Shown here in pieces: positions 51,672-60,211 of a stretch of 64,000 nt of DNA (position 1 is its first letter; the number at the start of each line of letters is the position of its first letter). The notes below the pieces were generated by a model. The model ran no database searches and was not told the origin of the DNA. It worked only from the letters and a program-made list of their open reading frames with translations. This DNA is from Chloroflexi bacterium 54-19. Lineage in GTDB: Bacteria; Chloroflexota; Chloroflexia; Chloroheliales; Chloroheliaceae. The stretch is from the NCBI GenBank assembly GCA_001898225.1, contig MKTJ01000058.1, positions 190,132-254,131 of the forward strand, in the 5' to 3' direction. The position numbers and the translations under genes are program-made.

Positions 51672-52943
51672 ATGTCTGTTACCGCAATTGTGGGGGCGCA
51701 ATGGGGCGACGAAGGTAAAGGTAAATTTGTAGACATCCTGGCGGCAGACGCCGACCTGGTAGTGCGCTATAACGGCGGCAATAACGCCGGGCATACCATC
51801 GTTAACGAGTACGGTACCTTTAAACTTCACCTCGTTCCCAGCGGCATTTTTCACCAGCAAGCGGTCTGTATCATCGGCCCTGGGGTCGTAATTGATTTGC
51901 CTGGTCTGGTCGAGGAATTGCGCGAGTTTGAAGCGCACGGCATTAATTTTAAAGGCCGCCTCTTTATCTCGCCGCGCTGCCACCTGATTCTGCCCTACCA
52001 CCGGGCGCTTGACCGCCTCTACGAGGAAGCTAAAGGCCGCCTTAGCACCGGCACGACCGGCCGGGGCATCGGGCCTGCCTACGCCGACAAAGCCGGGTAT
52101 AACGGCATCCGGCTCTCCGACCTGGCCCGGCGCAGCCTCTTTCTCGAAAAACTGGGCTTGCAGGTTTCTATCAAGAACCGCCTGAGCGTCGCCCTGGGCG
52201 GCGAAACCATGAGCGCCGATAAGATCGCCAGCGATTACCTCGATTATTACAACTATATCCAACCCTTTGTCCGCGAGACCTTCGGGTTGGTCCAGGATGC
52301 CATCCAGGGAGGCAAACGGGTGCTGCTGGAAGGGGCCCAGGCGGCTTTGCTCGACCCCGATTGGGGAGGGTATCCCTTCGTGACGGCCAGCACGACCCTG
52401 GTGTCGGCGGCGACTGCCGGGGCAGGGGTGCCTGGGCGGGCTATTGAACGTATCATCGGGGTGGCTAAAGCCTATACCACCCGCGTTGGCAACGGGCCTT
52501 TCCCGACCGAGCTAACCGGGGCCGATGGCGAACATATCCGCAAGAACGGCCAGGAATATGGCACCACGACCGGGCGGCCCCGCCGCTGCGGCTGGTTCGA
52601 TACCGAGGTGGTCCGCTTCGCGGCGGGTCTTAACGGGTTTACCGAACTGGCCCTGACCAAGCTGGACGTTTTTGACGATTTCGAGACAATCCAGCTTGCT
52701 ACCGGTTACGAGTGGGGCGGCAAACCGGCCCATTACTATGATGGGGACGCCATTTTCCTCGAAGAATGCCAGCCGACCTACGAAAGCTGGCCGGGTTGGC
52801 AGCAGTCTATCAACGCGGCCCAGACCTTTGAGGAGTTGCCCGAAAACGCCCGTAAGTATCTACAGCGCCTGGAAGCCGTCACCGGATTACCGGCCAGTTT
52901 TATCGGGGTCGGACCGCGCCGCGAGGAAACGATTATCCGCTAA
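51672..52943 (+). CDS. purA: Adenylosuccinate synthetase
   Basis: The 423-residue enzyme makes adenylosuccinate from IMP, aspartate and GTP. The P-loop-like 'GAQWGDEGKGKFVD' (about residues 8-21) with catalytic Asp, 'GGNNAGHTIV' with catalytic His, 'STGTTGRGIGPAYADK', 'VLLEGAQAALLDPDWGGYPFVT' in sequence and 'TTGRPRRCGWFD' are all present. The gene stands alone behind an attenuator-like leader. The AAGGAG ribosome site is close to the ATG. Confidence 0.97.
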   Translation: MSVTAIVGAQWGDEGKGKFVDILAADADLVVRYNGGNNAGHTIVNEYGTFKLHLVPSGIFHQQAVCIIGPGVVIDLPGLVEELREFEAHGINFKGRLFISPRCHLILPYHRALDRLYEEAKGRLSTGTTGRGIGPAYADKAGYNGIRLSDLARRSLFLEKLGLQVSIKNRLSVALGGETMSADKIASDYLDYYNYIQPFVRETFGLVQDAIQGGKRVLLEGAQAALLDPDWGGYPFVTASTTLVSAATAGAGVPGRAIERIIGVAKAYTTRVGNGPFPTELTGADGEHIRKNGQEYGTTTGRPRRCGWFDTEVVRFAAGLNGFTELALTKLDVFDDFETIQLATGYEWGGKPAHYYDGDAIFLEECQPTYESWPGWQQSINAAQTFEELPENARKYLQRLEAVTGLPASFIGVGPRREETIIR

Positions 52944-52967
52944 TCCCGACCGGGCTAAATTTGAGAG

Positions 52968-53000
52968 CCAGGGTCTTCCAGCCGGAAGCCCTGGTTTTTT
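52968..53000 (+). terminator. Terminator of purA
   Basis: CCAGGG-T-CTTCC pairs with GGAAG-CCCTGG around AGCC (52968-52994), followed by TTTTTT. The remaining gap to 53227 has a degraded 31-bp repeat at 53108-53125 and no gene. Confidence 0.85.
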
Positions 53001-53227
53001 ATTTGCCCTTGAGCCGGTTCTTTTACCGATTTGAATCAAAAGGAAGTAATAGTACATACCCTACGGGTGTGACAATCTGAAAACTAAACACCAAACACTT
53101 TCCCCACGCTCAACGTTGTTGGTTCAAATTGCCCGTTGTAAAGCCCGGTGGTTTGTAGTAAAACAGTCTATTAGAAGTATGGTTTTCCTTCGCTTGTAGG
53201 CAATTTAGATTAAAAAGGAGCGTGACC

Positions 53228-54163
53228 ATGTTTTTCCCTGCCCTTTACGATTCGGGGGAATTTTCGGTCTGTCCGGCCTGTGGCAAATTGAACCCGTCCG
53301 ATTTGAGTTTCTGCCGGTGCGGTGGCGAATACCTGGATAGCTATGGCAATCCCCCACCTCCAGGCTATGGTGGCCCGCCTCCCGGTGGCGGTTATGGCGG
53401 CCCGCCCCAGGGCGGCAACCCCAATCCCTTTTACTACGATTTGCACCCCCACCAGGACGCCGGTTGGACCGGCGCGACCAATGCAACAGGCGATAACCTG
53501 AAGGAAACGCGTATCGGCAACACCCTCGTGCGGATTGCCGGGAACATCGTGCCCCAGGTGGAAGTGGCCCTCGCTCCGGGCGAATCGGTATATTTCGAGC
53601 ATCATATTTTGCTCTGGAAGCACCCTTCTATCAATATCGGCATCAAACCGTTAAAGGGCGCTTTCAAAAGGATGATGGCCGGGATGCAGATTTTTGTCAC
53701 CGAGGCGACCGGCCCCGGCTCAATCGCTTTCAGCCGGGACGACGCCGGGGAGATAGTGCCGATTCACATCCGGCCCGGCGAGGAATTGCACGTGCGGGAA
53801 CACCAGTTTCTGGCCGCGACCGGCTCGGTAGATTACTCGTTCTTCCGGGTAAAAGGGGTGGCGAATATTCTGTTCGGCGGGACTGGCTTCTGGATTGACC
53901 GTTTTGTCGCGCCCCAGCAGCCCGGTCTGTTGCTTCTCCACGGCTACGGTAACGTCTACGAGATAAATCTGCGCCCTGGCGAAGCGATTGATGTCGAGCC
54001 GGGCGGATTTCTCTATAAGGATGCCAGCGTCCAGATGACCACGAACAGCCAGCGGCTCAGCACCGGGTTCCTGGGCGGCTTCAACCTCTTCATGAACCGC
54101 TTCGTGGGGCCTGGCCGGTTGGGTATCCAGACCATGTATGTCCATTTGCCGACGGCGGAGTAA
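53228..54163 (+). CDS. AIM24-family protein with N-terminal zinc ribbon
   Basis: The 311-residue protein begins with a four-Cys zinc ribbon ('CPACGKLN' and 'FCRCGGEY', about residues 13-36), then a Gly/Pro-rich spacer ('GYGGPPPGGGYGGPP'), and then an AIM24/TIGR00266-like beta-sandwich ('EVALAPGESVYFEHHILLW', 'GEELHVREHQFLAATG', 'GFWIDRFVAPQQPGLLLLHGYG'). AIM24 proteins are of unknown molecular function. ATG 53228 fits AAGGAG 7 nt upstream better than GTG 53222. Confidence 0.82.
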   Translation: MFFPALYDSGEFSVCPACGKLNPSDLSFCRCGGEYLDSYGNPPPPGYGGPPPGGGYGGPPQGGNPNPFYYDLHPHQDAGWTGATNATGDNLKETRIGNTLVRIAGNIVPQVEVALAPGESVYFEHHILLWKHPSINIGIKPLKGAFKRMMAGMQIFVTEATGPGSIAFSRDDAGEIVPIHIRPGEELHVREHQFLAATGSVDYSFFRVKGVANILFGGTGFWIDRFVAPQQPGLLLLHGYGNVYEINLRPGEAIDVEPGGFLYKDASVQMTTNSQRLSTGFLGGFNLFMNRFVGPGRLGIQTMYVHLPTAE

Positions 54164-54194
54164 CCCCAGCGAACGCTAAAGACAGCAACAGGGG

Positions 54195-54237
54195 AAGCGC
54201 GTCCGGTGAGATTTCTGGCCGCCGGACGCGCTTTTAG
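54195..54237 (+). terminator. Terminator of the AIM24-family gene
   Basis: AAGCGCGTCCGG (54195-54206) pairs with CCGGACGCGCTT (54222-54233), followed by TT and A/T-rich bases. Confidence 0.75.
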
Positions 54238-54426
54238 TCCCGGCAAAATTTTTTAAAACAGGTTCAAAAGGTTATAATAGCCCGGTAAATTTTCCCGCAA
54301 GAATCCTTATCCTGGTTGGTCAGTTTGTCAGTATAAAAAGTAATTTTAAAGCACATACCACAACGGCTGGCGGTAAGTAAGGTTTTGTTGTCTATAGCAA
54401 TTTCTTAGGAGATACAGGGGGTAATT

Positions 54427-55266
54427 TTGGCAGGAAAAAACCCTAGACGCCGGTCCAGGCTCTTTTCGGAAGGTCTTGAGCGAATAAACGCTTTTAGCGA
54501 CGGCATTTTTGCGATTGCGATTACTTTGCTGGTATTAGATATTCACGTCCCGGAACTTGATCCCAAAGAAATAGACCAACTTCCACAAAAATTATGGGAC
54601 CTCTGGCCGCGTATCCTAATCTACTGTATAGGTTTCCTGATAATCGGTGTTTTCTGGATGTTGCACCGGGGTATTTTTTCTTACATCAAGCGTTTTGATA
54701 GCAGGCTGCTCTGGCTTAACAATTTATTCTTGCTTATGATTGCGTTTCAACCCTTCCCAACTGCCGTACTGGGTGAATATGTTGATACCACCGTGGCGGT
54801 TGTTTTTTTTGCGAGTGTCCAACTTTTGTCATCACTTTTCAAATTGCTAATCTGGCTGTACGCTTCCCACAAACACCGTTTGATTGATGCCGGCCTGAGT
54901 GACCGCTTTATCCGCTACAACACTATGCAAAGTGCCAGCCCGCTTGTAATATATATGATTTCAATTGGGCTGGCTTTTATAAATACTACTATAGCCGAGC
55001 TTTCCTGGCTTCTGTTTGCCGTTGACGGCCAAATAATTCGGTTTTTCTATCCGGTGAGACCCCAGGAATATAAAGACGGAAGTGAAGATGAAGAAGTAAA
55101 CCTGACTGACTTTGGTGAAGTCCCGGTTTTATCCCAGCCTGGGGTTATACAGGTTATAAAATCTCAGCCTGAAGCTCAACCGGTTGTAAAAGTGGGGGAG
55201 CTTTCCACTATTGAGAAATCTCCTACCGACACGAAAGAAAGTACGCCAGCCTCAACGGATAAGTAA
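54427..55266 (+). CDS. TMEM175/DUF1211-family membrane protein
   Basis: The 279-residue protein has the family signature 'LERINAFSDGIFAIAITLLVLDI' in its first membrane segment; Phe-Ser-Asp (the FSD filter motif) matches TMEM175 potassium channels. About six membrane segments follow, then a polar C-terminal tail of about 80 residues not found in short members. The start is TTG at 54427 after AGGGGG. The gene is clearly more AT-rich than the surrounding genes, which suggests transfer. Activity as a potassium channel is inferred from the family. Confidence 0.85.
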   Translation: MAGKNPRRRSRLFSEGLERINAFSDGIFAIAITLLVLDIHVPELDPKEIDQLPQKLWDLWPRILIYCIGFLIIGVFWMLHRGIFSYIKRFDSRLLWLNNLFLLMIAFQPFPTAVLGEYVDTTVAVVFFASVQLLSSLFKLLIWLYASHKHRLIDAGLSDRFIRYNTMQSASPLVIYMISIGLAFINTTIAELSWLLFAVDGQIIRFFYPVRPQEYKDGSEDEEVNLTDFGEVPVLSQPGVIQVIKSQPEAQPVVKVGELSTIEKSPTDTKESTPASTDK

Positions 55267-55349
55267 ATTTTATCGAAAACATGGGTCATCCCGAACTTTA
55301 AACTCAAAATTAAGCAGGGTAATTAACACAAAGAGAAACCTTTGACCTT

Positions 55350-55524
55350 ATCATTCCGAGCCGCAGCGAGGAATCTTGGGCACCCACTTGTGGGTACCGT
55401 TGGACAATATCTGGTCCGTTGGGTTATCTAAACTCAACTCCTTGCCTTTCAAAACAAGGTAGCTTGGGAGGCAGTAATATTCGCCATCGGCGCTGAGGTT
55501 CCTCGGCTGCGCTCGGAATGACAA
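55350..55524. repeat. Inverted pair of 'TCATTCCGAG' repeats
   Basis: TCATTCCGAGCCGCAGCGAG at 55350-55369 and its inverted relative at about 55500-55523 (CCTCGGCTGCGCTCGGAATG, then ACA) flank about 130 bp. The whole gap 55267-55660 is free of genes and also contains the DoxX-side hairpin. The same unit occurs in worn form at 3835-3925. Confidence 0.7.
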
Positions 55525-55585
55525 TGTGGAGGCTTTACCTGTTATGGGTAAGCTTTCTCAGGTGTAAAAGATATTTCAAAATGAA

Positions 55586-55622
55586 ATGAGTCATCCCAAC
55601 TTCAAAATTCGGGATGACTCAT
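55586..55622 (-). terminator. Terminator-like hairpin below doxX
   Basis: ATGAGTCATCCC (55586-55597) pairs with GGGATGACTCAT (55611-55622). It lies 39 nt beyond the doxX-like stop codon. The T-runs are short, so efficiency is uncertain. Confidence 0.6.
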
Positions 55623-55660
55623 GTTTCTTTTGCTTATTTAACCAGGGATTCGCCGGGTGA

Positions 55661-56203
55661 TTAGTGAGCGGCCTGCGCCGTGGGTTCCTGGGCAGTGGGT
55701 TCGGCCCCGGTCTTTGCCACCGGGCGGCGGGTTAGCAGGGCAATTGCTACCCCGGCCACCACCAGTACCAATCCTACTATCAATGAGAGCGGTTCGGGCA
55801 GTTGCCAGCCCAGGGCATTATCCAGCGAATAGCTGCCCGGTCCGGCGATACCCAGGGCCAATGCCCCGGCCAGGATAACCAGGGCGTATTCGAGACCCCC
55901 TTCCGCCGCCCAGAACTTGGGCCAGTGAATGTTCGCCGCCATCAGCATGGCCGCGATAAGACCAAGTGAACCGAGCGGGCTGAACAGGCCCAGCGCCAGC
56001 AGCAAACCGCCCCCGGCTTCACTCAGGCCGCCCAGTAGCGACCAGAAAAAGGCCGGGCGCATGCGCATGGGACCACCCAGCATAAAGGAAAAATTCTTGA
56101 GGCCGGGCCCGCCGAACCAGCCGAACAGTTTCTGGGCACCATGTCCAATCAGCACAAGGCCGACCACAACTCTAAGTATTAATAGACCGAGGTCAATCGC
56201 CAT
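55661..56203 (-). CDS. DoxX-family membrane protein
   Basis: The 180-residue protein has four membrane segments and the DoxX signature 'LILRVVVGLVLIGHGAQKLFGWFGG' at the start and 'GGLSEAGGGLLLALGLFSPLG'. DoxX proteins are linked to redox or thiol stress in other bacteria. Its promoter region holds two perfect palindromes shared with a divergent TetR gene, so it is probably repressed by that TetR. A short Thr/Ala/Pro-rich tail follows the last helix. Confidence 0.9.
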   Translation of the reverse strand: MAIDLGLLILRVVVGLVLIGHGAQKLFGWFGGPGLKNFSFMLGGPMRMRPAFFWSLLGGLSEAGGGLLLALGLFSPLGSLGLIAAMLMAANIHWPKFWAAEGGLEYALVILAGALALGIAGPGSYSLDNALGWQLPEPLSLIVGLVLVVAGVAIALLTRRPVAKTGAEPTAQEPTAQAAH

Positions 56204-56316
56204 CTTTTTAAACTCCTTATAAATGTCTCAAACTTGTGAATAGGTAAATCTTCTATGAGCAAACCTTACAGCAGGTTAAAAGCCCCGCTACACAGGTTTT
56301 AGTATTATTTGTTAAA

Positions 56317-56330
56317 CGGACTGTAGTCCG
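56317..56330. promoter_or_regulatory. TetR operator 1
   Basis: CGGACTGTAGTCCG is a perfect 14-bp palindrome (6-bp arms, 2-bp centre). It lies just downstream of the doxX -10 box, at the expected transcription start. Confidence 0.75.
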
Positions 56331-56335
56331 GTTAT

Positions 56336-56364
56336 ATCTTAGCGGACTGTAGTCCGTTTGTCAA
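56336..56364 (-). promoter_or_regulatory. doxX promoter
   Basis: On the minus strand TTGACA (56364-56359) and TAAGAT (56341-56336) are 17 bp apart. The whole of operator 2 fits within the spacer. Confidence 0.7.
56343..56356. promoter_or_regulatory. TetR operator 2
   Basis: A second exact copy of CGGACTGTAGTCCG lies 26 bp centre to centre from the first, between the doxX -35 and -10 boxes and directly upstream of the tetR -35 box. Confidence 0.75.
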
Positions 56365-56386
56365 GGTTCTATAAAAAAGATATAAT
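56358..56386 (+). promoter_or_regulatory. tetR promoter
   Basis: TTGTCA (56358-56363) and TATAAT (56381-56386) are 17 bp apart. The -35 box overlaps that of the divergent doxX promoter by five bases. Confidence 0.7.
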
Positions 56387-56434
56387 TTGAGGGTAAGCAA
56401 GGTAAGGTTGAAGAAAAAGCAAGAAGAAAATTAA

Positions 56435-57112
56435 ATGGATAATCTCAAAGGCAGGGCCGGTGAAATTCTTCCCGCCCTGGTTACGACCCCTGCCGATTTA
56501 AAGCAGAGCCGCCAAAAACGAGAAGAACGCAGCGATGCGGTCCAGAACCGGCTAAAAATCCTGGAAGTAGCAAAGGCCCTTTTCGCGAAAAACGGGGTGG
56601 AAAAGGTTACGATGACCGAAATAGCCGAGACGGCCTGTATCGGGAAGGGGACGCTCTACCGCCATTTTTCCTATAAAGGGGAGCTTTGCCTGGCCTTATT
56701 GCAGGAAACCAGCCGGGCCTTTCAAAATGATGTGTTGAGCGGTTTCGGTGAGGAAGGTCGCCGCACGACCGCGCTGGGCCGGTTATACCTGTATGTGGAC
56801 CGCTCCATTGATTTTATGGAGCAAAACCACGCCCTGCTCCGGCCCGCTTTAGAGAATGCCAGCGCCCAGCATAATACCGACCAGCTTGTCGCCTATGCTT
56901 CGATGCGGTTGCTGGGAGCGGTTTTGTTAAAAGAAGCCGTCGCTTCCGGGGAGTGCCGTTCCGACCTCGACATCGAGTATATGACCGACGCTTTACAGGG
57001 GCTTCTCGGAATCGAACTCTTTATCTACCAGCGCCAGGCAATCGGTCTTAGCGTGGACCGGCTAAAAGCCGGGGTCCGCCAGGTCCTTGAAGGCATCGTT
57101 ACAAAGTCATAG
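56435..57112 (+). CDS. TetR-family transcriptional regulator
   Basis: The 225-residue protein has a TetR helix-turn-helix: 'ILEVAKALFAKNGVEKVTMTEIAETACIGKGTLYRHFSYKGEL' in order (about residues 45-87), followed by a helical ligand domain of usual length. A longer N-terminal tail of 40 residues precedes it. It is divergent from doxX and 21 nt upstream of the SHMT-like gene, so it may regulate both. The twin palindromes in the promoter are the likely operators. Confidence 0.92.
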   Translation: MDNLKGRAGEILPALVTTPADLKQSRQKREERSDAVQNRLKILEVAKALFAKNGVEKVTMTEIAETACIGKGTLYRHFSYKGELCLALLQETSRAFQNDVLSGFGEEGRRTTALGRLYLYVDRSIDFMEQNHALLRPALENASAQHNTDQLVAYASMRLLGAVLLKEAVASGECRSDLDIEYMTDALQGLLGIELFIYQRQAIGLSVDRLKAGVRQVLEGIVTKS

Positions 57113-57133
57113 CCAAGTTCAGGAGAGTTCAAA

Positions 57134-58465
57134 ATGGAAAAGATTGGTCCCCGCGATTGGGTGCCCGCCGCATCGGTCCGGTTTTACGAGGAACAGGCCG
57201 CTAAATATCGCACCATGCCCGCCCGTGATTTCGCGGGTGAAGTTGAGCGTACCCTGGCCGCCCACGAACGCTATACCGACCTCGATTGTATCAACCTGTA
57301 TGCCGGGACCAATTTTATGAACCCAAGGGCGGCCCGCTTCCAGGCGTCAAGCGTCGGTTCGCGGCCCAGCCTGGGTTATCCCGGCGATAAGTACGAGACC
57401 GGCCTTGGTTACGCCGAGCAAATCGAAATTATGGCGGTAGAACTTATCAAGCGGATTTTTAAGTGCGAATATGTCGAATTCCGGGTAGGGAGTGGGTCGC
57501 TGGCGAACCTTTACGCCTACATGGCCTGCACGAAGCCCGGCGACAAAATAATGGCTTTGCCGGTTGCCGCCGCCGGGCACGTGACTCACCACGCCGAAGG
57601 GGCGGCGGGGCTGTATGGCCTGGAAATTCACCAGATTCCTTTTGACGGTGACCGGATGGAGGTTGACCTCGACCGGTTGCGGCAGGAGGCCCGGCAGTTG
57701 CGACCAAAACTGATTATCCTGGGAGCCAGCCTGGCCTTGCAGCCTTACCCGGTGCGCGAGGTCCGGCAACTGGCCGACGAAATCGGGGCTTATTTGATGT
57801 TTGACGCGGCCCATCTTTCGGGGATTATCGCGGGCGGCGAGTTCCAACAACCCCTGGCCGAGGGCGCCCACCTCATGACCTGCTCGACCTATAAGTCGTT
57901 TGGGGGTCCCGCCGGGGGCCTGGTGCTGACCAACGATAGCGGAGTGGCCGAACGGCTGGACCGGATTGCCTATCCCGGCCTGACCGCCAATTTCGACCTG
58001 GCCCGGACCGCTGCCCTGGTCGCCGCTTCGAGCGACATCCTGGAATTTGGCCCGGCTTATGCCCGCGCCTGTATCGCTAACGCCCGCGCCCTGGCGGCGG
58101 CCCTGGCTGGCGAAGGCTTGCCTGTCCACGGACCTGCCGTGAAGGGGTATACCCTTTCGCATCACGTGGCGGTCCAGGCGGCCCCTTTTGGCGGTGGCAC
58201 TACGGCTTCACGCCGTCTCGAACCGGCCAATATCCTGACCAGCGGCATCGGGCTACCGCTACCCCTGCTCGAAAATGATTATAACGGGCTGCGCATCGGC
58301 ACCCAGGAAATCACACGCTGGGGCATGCAGCCGGAGGATATGCCAGCTATCGCCGGTTTGGTTGCCCGCATCCTGCTAAAGGGGGAAGACCCGGCGGCGG
58401 TCCAACCGGAAGTAATCGCCTTGCGCCACCGCTTTCATTCCCTCCATTACGTCTTTACCGATTAA
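57134..58465 (+). CDS. SHMT-like PLP enzyme
   Basis: The 443-residue fold-type I enzyme follows the serine hydroxymethyltransferase layout. It has 'GSRPSLGYPGDKYETGLGYAEQIE', a 'DAAHLSGIIAGGEFQQPL' segment and the PLP lysine in 'STYKSFGGPAGG' (about Lys254). The motif normally reads TTTTHK(T/S)LRGPRGG; here it reads CSTYKSFGGPAGG, so His and Arg positions differ. It may be a paralogue with altered use, for example a threonine aldolase or transaldolase. It is in tandem with the TetR gene (21 bp apart), unlike a housekeeping glyA. A terminator follows. Confidence 0.82.
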   Translation: MEKIGPRDWVPAASVRFYEEQAAKYRTMPARDFAGEVERTLAAHERYTDLDCINLYAGTNFMNPRAARFQASSVGSRPSLGYPGDKYETGLGYAEQIEIMAVELIKRIFKCEYVEFRVGSGSLANLYAYMACTKPGDKIMALPVAAAGHVTHHAEGAAGLYGLEIHQIPFDGDRMEVDLDRLRQEARQLRPKLIILGASLALQPYPVREVRQLADEIGAYLMFDAAHLSGIIAGGEFQQPLAEGAHLMTCSTYKSFGGPAGGLVLTNDSGVAERLDRIAYPGLTANFDLARTAALVAASSDILEFGPAYARACIANARALAAALAGEGLPVHGPAVKGYTLSHHVAVQAAPFGGGTTASRRLEPANILTSGIGLPLPLLENDYNGLRIGTQEITRWGMQPEDMPAIAGLVARILLKGEDPAAVQPEVIALRHRFHSLHYVFTD

Positions 58466-58480
58466 ACCAGCTTTAAAAAT

Positions 58481-58516
58481 AAAGGCGAGTCTTCCTGTTC
58501 GAAGACTCGCCTTTTT
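58481..58516 (+). terminator. Terminator of the tetR/SHMT-like operon
   Basis: AGGCGAGTCTTC pairs with GAAGACTCGCCT around CTGTT, with A-run before and T-run after. It can act in both directions. Confidence 0.88.
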
Positions 58517-58547
58517 AGGATTGCAGGATTCGTTAAGCTTTTGAAGC

Positions 58548-59684
58548 CTAGGAGACCATTACCAGTACAAGGGTCTGGTTGGCCTGCAGGTTCGACGAAC
58601 CCAGGTTCGGAAGTAAAGTCGTCAGGGCCGAGATGTTACCGGTGTTGAGCTGAATCGCAACCACTGTTACCATGCCAGTGCTGGTGCCAGCACTGGTGCC
58701 GGTCCCGGCGGCGCTGGTGGTCATGGCACTGGTGGTCATGGCGGCGGTCGTGCTGGCCCCGGCGGCTGCCGTGGTGGTCGCACCTCCGGTTGTACCGGAG
58801 TTGTTATTCACGATGGTGCAGTTCAGGGCCGCCCCACTCGCGGTGCCGGTGCTGGTGCCTGTGGTGGTCCCGCCCGCCGCCGTGGTAGTCGTACCTGAAG
58901 TGGCCGCCGCGCTGGTAGCTGCCGAGGTCGTGGTGGTCCCGGCGGTTGTGCCGCCGGTGGAGCTAAAGGTATTAGCGGGGCACTGGAAGGAAATCATTTG
59001 CCCGGTCAAACCACCTGCCGAAATAGGCTGGCCCATTCCGGTGCCAGCGGTAGTCGCTCCGCTCGCGGCGGTAGTTCCTCCAGCGGCAGAAGTAGTGGCG
59101 GCCATGGTCGTGGTCGCGGCGGAAGTAGTGGCTGTCCCGGTCATGCTGCTGGAACCGCCAAGCTGGCTGGCATAGTAGCTTATGACCGCGTCAGGCGTAT
59201 CACTGGTGGTAAAAGCCATAGTCTGGGTGCTGGCGGACATATTAGGGAGGCCCAGGCTCTGCCCGAAGGTAGTTACCGGAAGCGCGCCGATGTTAACGGC
59301 GGTGCCGGAGGGGTAGTTCAGGACCGCCGTAGAAGTAGCCCCGCTGGCCCCGGCGCTGGCCGAAGGGGTGGTGCTACCTGTGCCGGAAGTAGTAACTGCC
59401 GGAGTAGTGGCGGTTGTGCTGGTGGTGGCGGCGGAGGTTGTCATACCCGCTGCCGAAGTCGTGCCGGTTATCGTGCCGGAAGTGGTTGCCGCCGTGGTCA
59501 TGGCACCAGAGGTAGTAGCGACTGCGCTTGAGGTATCGGTCCCGGCGGCGGTAGTGCCTGCCCCGGTTGCCGCCGTGGTGCTGGCAATCGTGGTTGGCGT
59601 AGCGGTATTATCGCCGCAGGCCGCCAGGGCAATTATCAACATCGCCAGGACGGGGAAAATATAGAATAGCTTACGAATGGTCAA
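58548..59684 (-). CDS. Thr/Ala/Ser-rich mucin-like lipoprotein
   Basis: The 378-residue protein has a signal with lipobox 'IIALAACGD' and about 100 residues made mostly of Thr, Ala, Ser and Gly. A small folded region follows ('LNYPSGTAVNIGALPVTTFGQ', 'DTPDAVISYYASQLGG'), then more Thr/Ala-rich repeats, and a final segment 'VAIQLNTGNISALTTLLPNLG'. The 'PDAVISYYASQL' piece resembles small domains of other surface lipoproteins. The start is TTG at 59684 with GGAGG 7 nt upstream. Function is unknown; a glycosylated stalk is plausible. Confidence 0.75.
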   Translation of the reverse strand: MTIRKLFYIFPVLAMLIIALAACGDNTATPTTIASTTAATGAGTTAAGTDTSSAVATTSGAMTTAATTSGTITGTTSAAGMTTSAATTSTTATTPAVTTSGTGSTTPSASAGASGATSTAVLNYPSGTAVNIGALPVTTFGQSLGLPNMSASTQTMAFTTSDTPDAVISYYASQLGGSSSMTGTATTSAATTTMAATTSAAGGTTAASGATTAGTGMGQPISAGGLTGQMISFQCPANTFSSTGGTTAGTTTTSAATSAAATSGTTTTAAGGTTTGTSTGTASGAALNCTIVNNNSGTTGGATTTAAAGASTTAAMTTSAMTTSAAGTGTSAGTSTGMVTVVAIQLNTGNISALTTLLPNLGSSNLQANQTLVLVMVS

Positions 59685-60150
59685 AGTTTATCCTCCATTT
59701 AGGTCAAGCTGCCATGCCCCGCTCTTTCGAACCAACCGGACTCCGGTTAAATCTTGAAAGAACGTGGCGTGGCATTTTTGGGTTAGTGGGACTCTTAAAA
59801 TTACCCTGCCGTCCTTCCAAAGAGATAGGGCAGGGTGCGGGGAGAGATCAGGAGATTGAGAGATTGGTTTGTTTCCCAAGCCAGGCTTGCGGTTTAACCA
59901 AGATTAGTCCCACTCCGGCCATGAGCAGCCGGGATTCCTTTCGTTTGTTAAAAGCTGAGAATTGTTTCCTGACTCCTGTTTATCAGAGTCATCCTCAACT
60001 TGAGCATTTGCTTCTTAAATATATCGCCTCATGCTAAATATTTCATCAGTCCATCAGTTAGTCCTTTGTTCTATAGCTTAAGAAAGCCATAAGGTCTAAC
60101 CGGTATTTTCCCTTACCCCTACCGGGTCCGGTTAAGGCACGCTTTGAGCA
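59685..60150. other. Gene-free interval
   Basis: This 466-bp stretch holds no ORF I can support on either strand and no clear repeat. Its only notable element is at its right end, where the terminator of the propeller gene begins. It presumably contains the promoter of the lipoprotein gene. Confidence 0.5.
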
Positions 60151-60182
60151 ATAAAAATCCCCGCCCAATTGAGCAGGGATTA
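60151..60182 (-). terminator. Terminator of the PQQ-type propeller gene
   Basis: On the minus strand AATCCCTGCTC pairs with GGGCGGGGATT and is followed by TTTTA. It lies 30 nt beyond the gene's stop codon. Confidence 0.75.
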
Positions 60183-60211
60183 AACAACAAAGATTATTTG
60201 GGAAGGTAAAC

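Noticed and set aside
59368-59664. Plus-strand Val/Ala/Pro-rich ORFs opposite the mucin-like lipoprotein
   Set aside because: They arise from the repetitive composition of the real gene on the minus strand.
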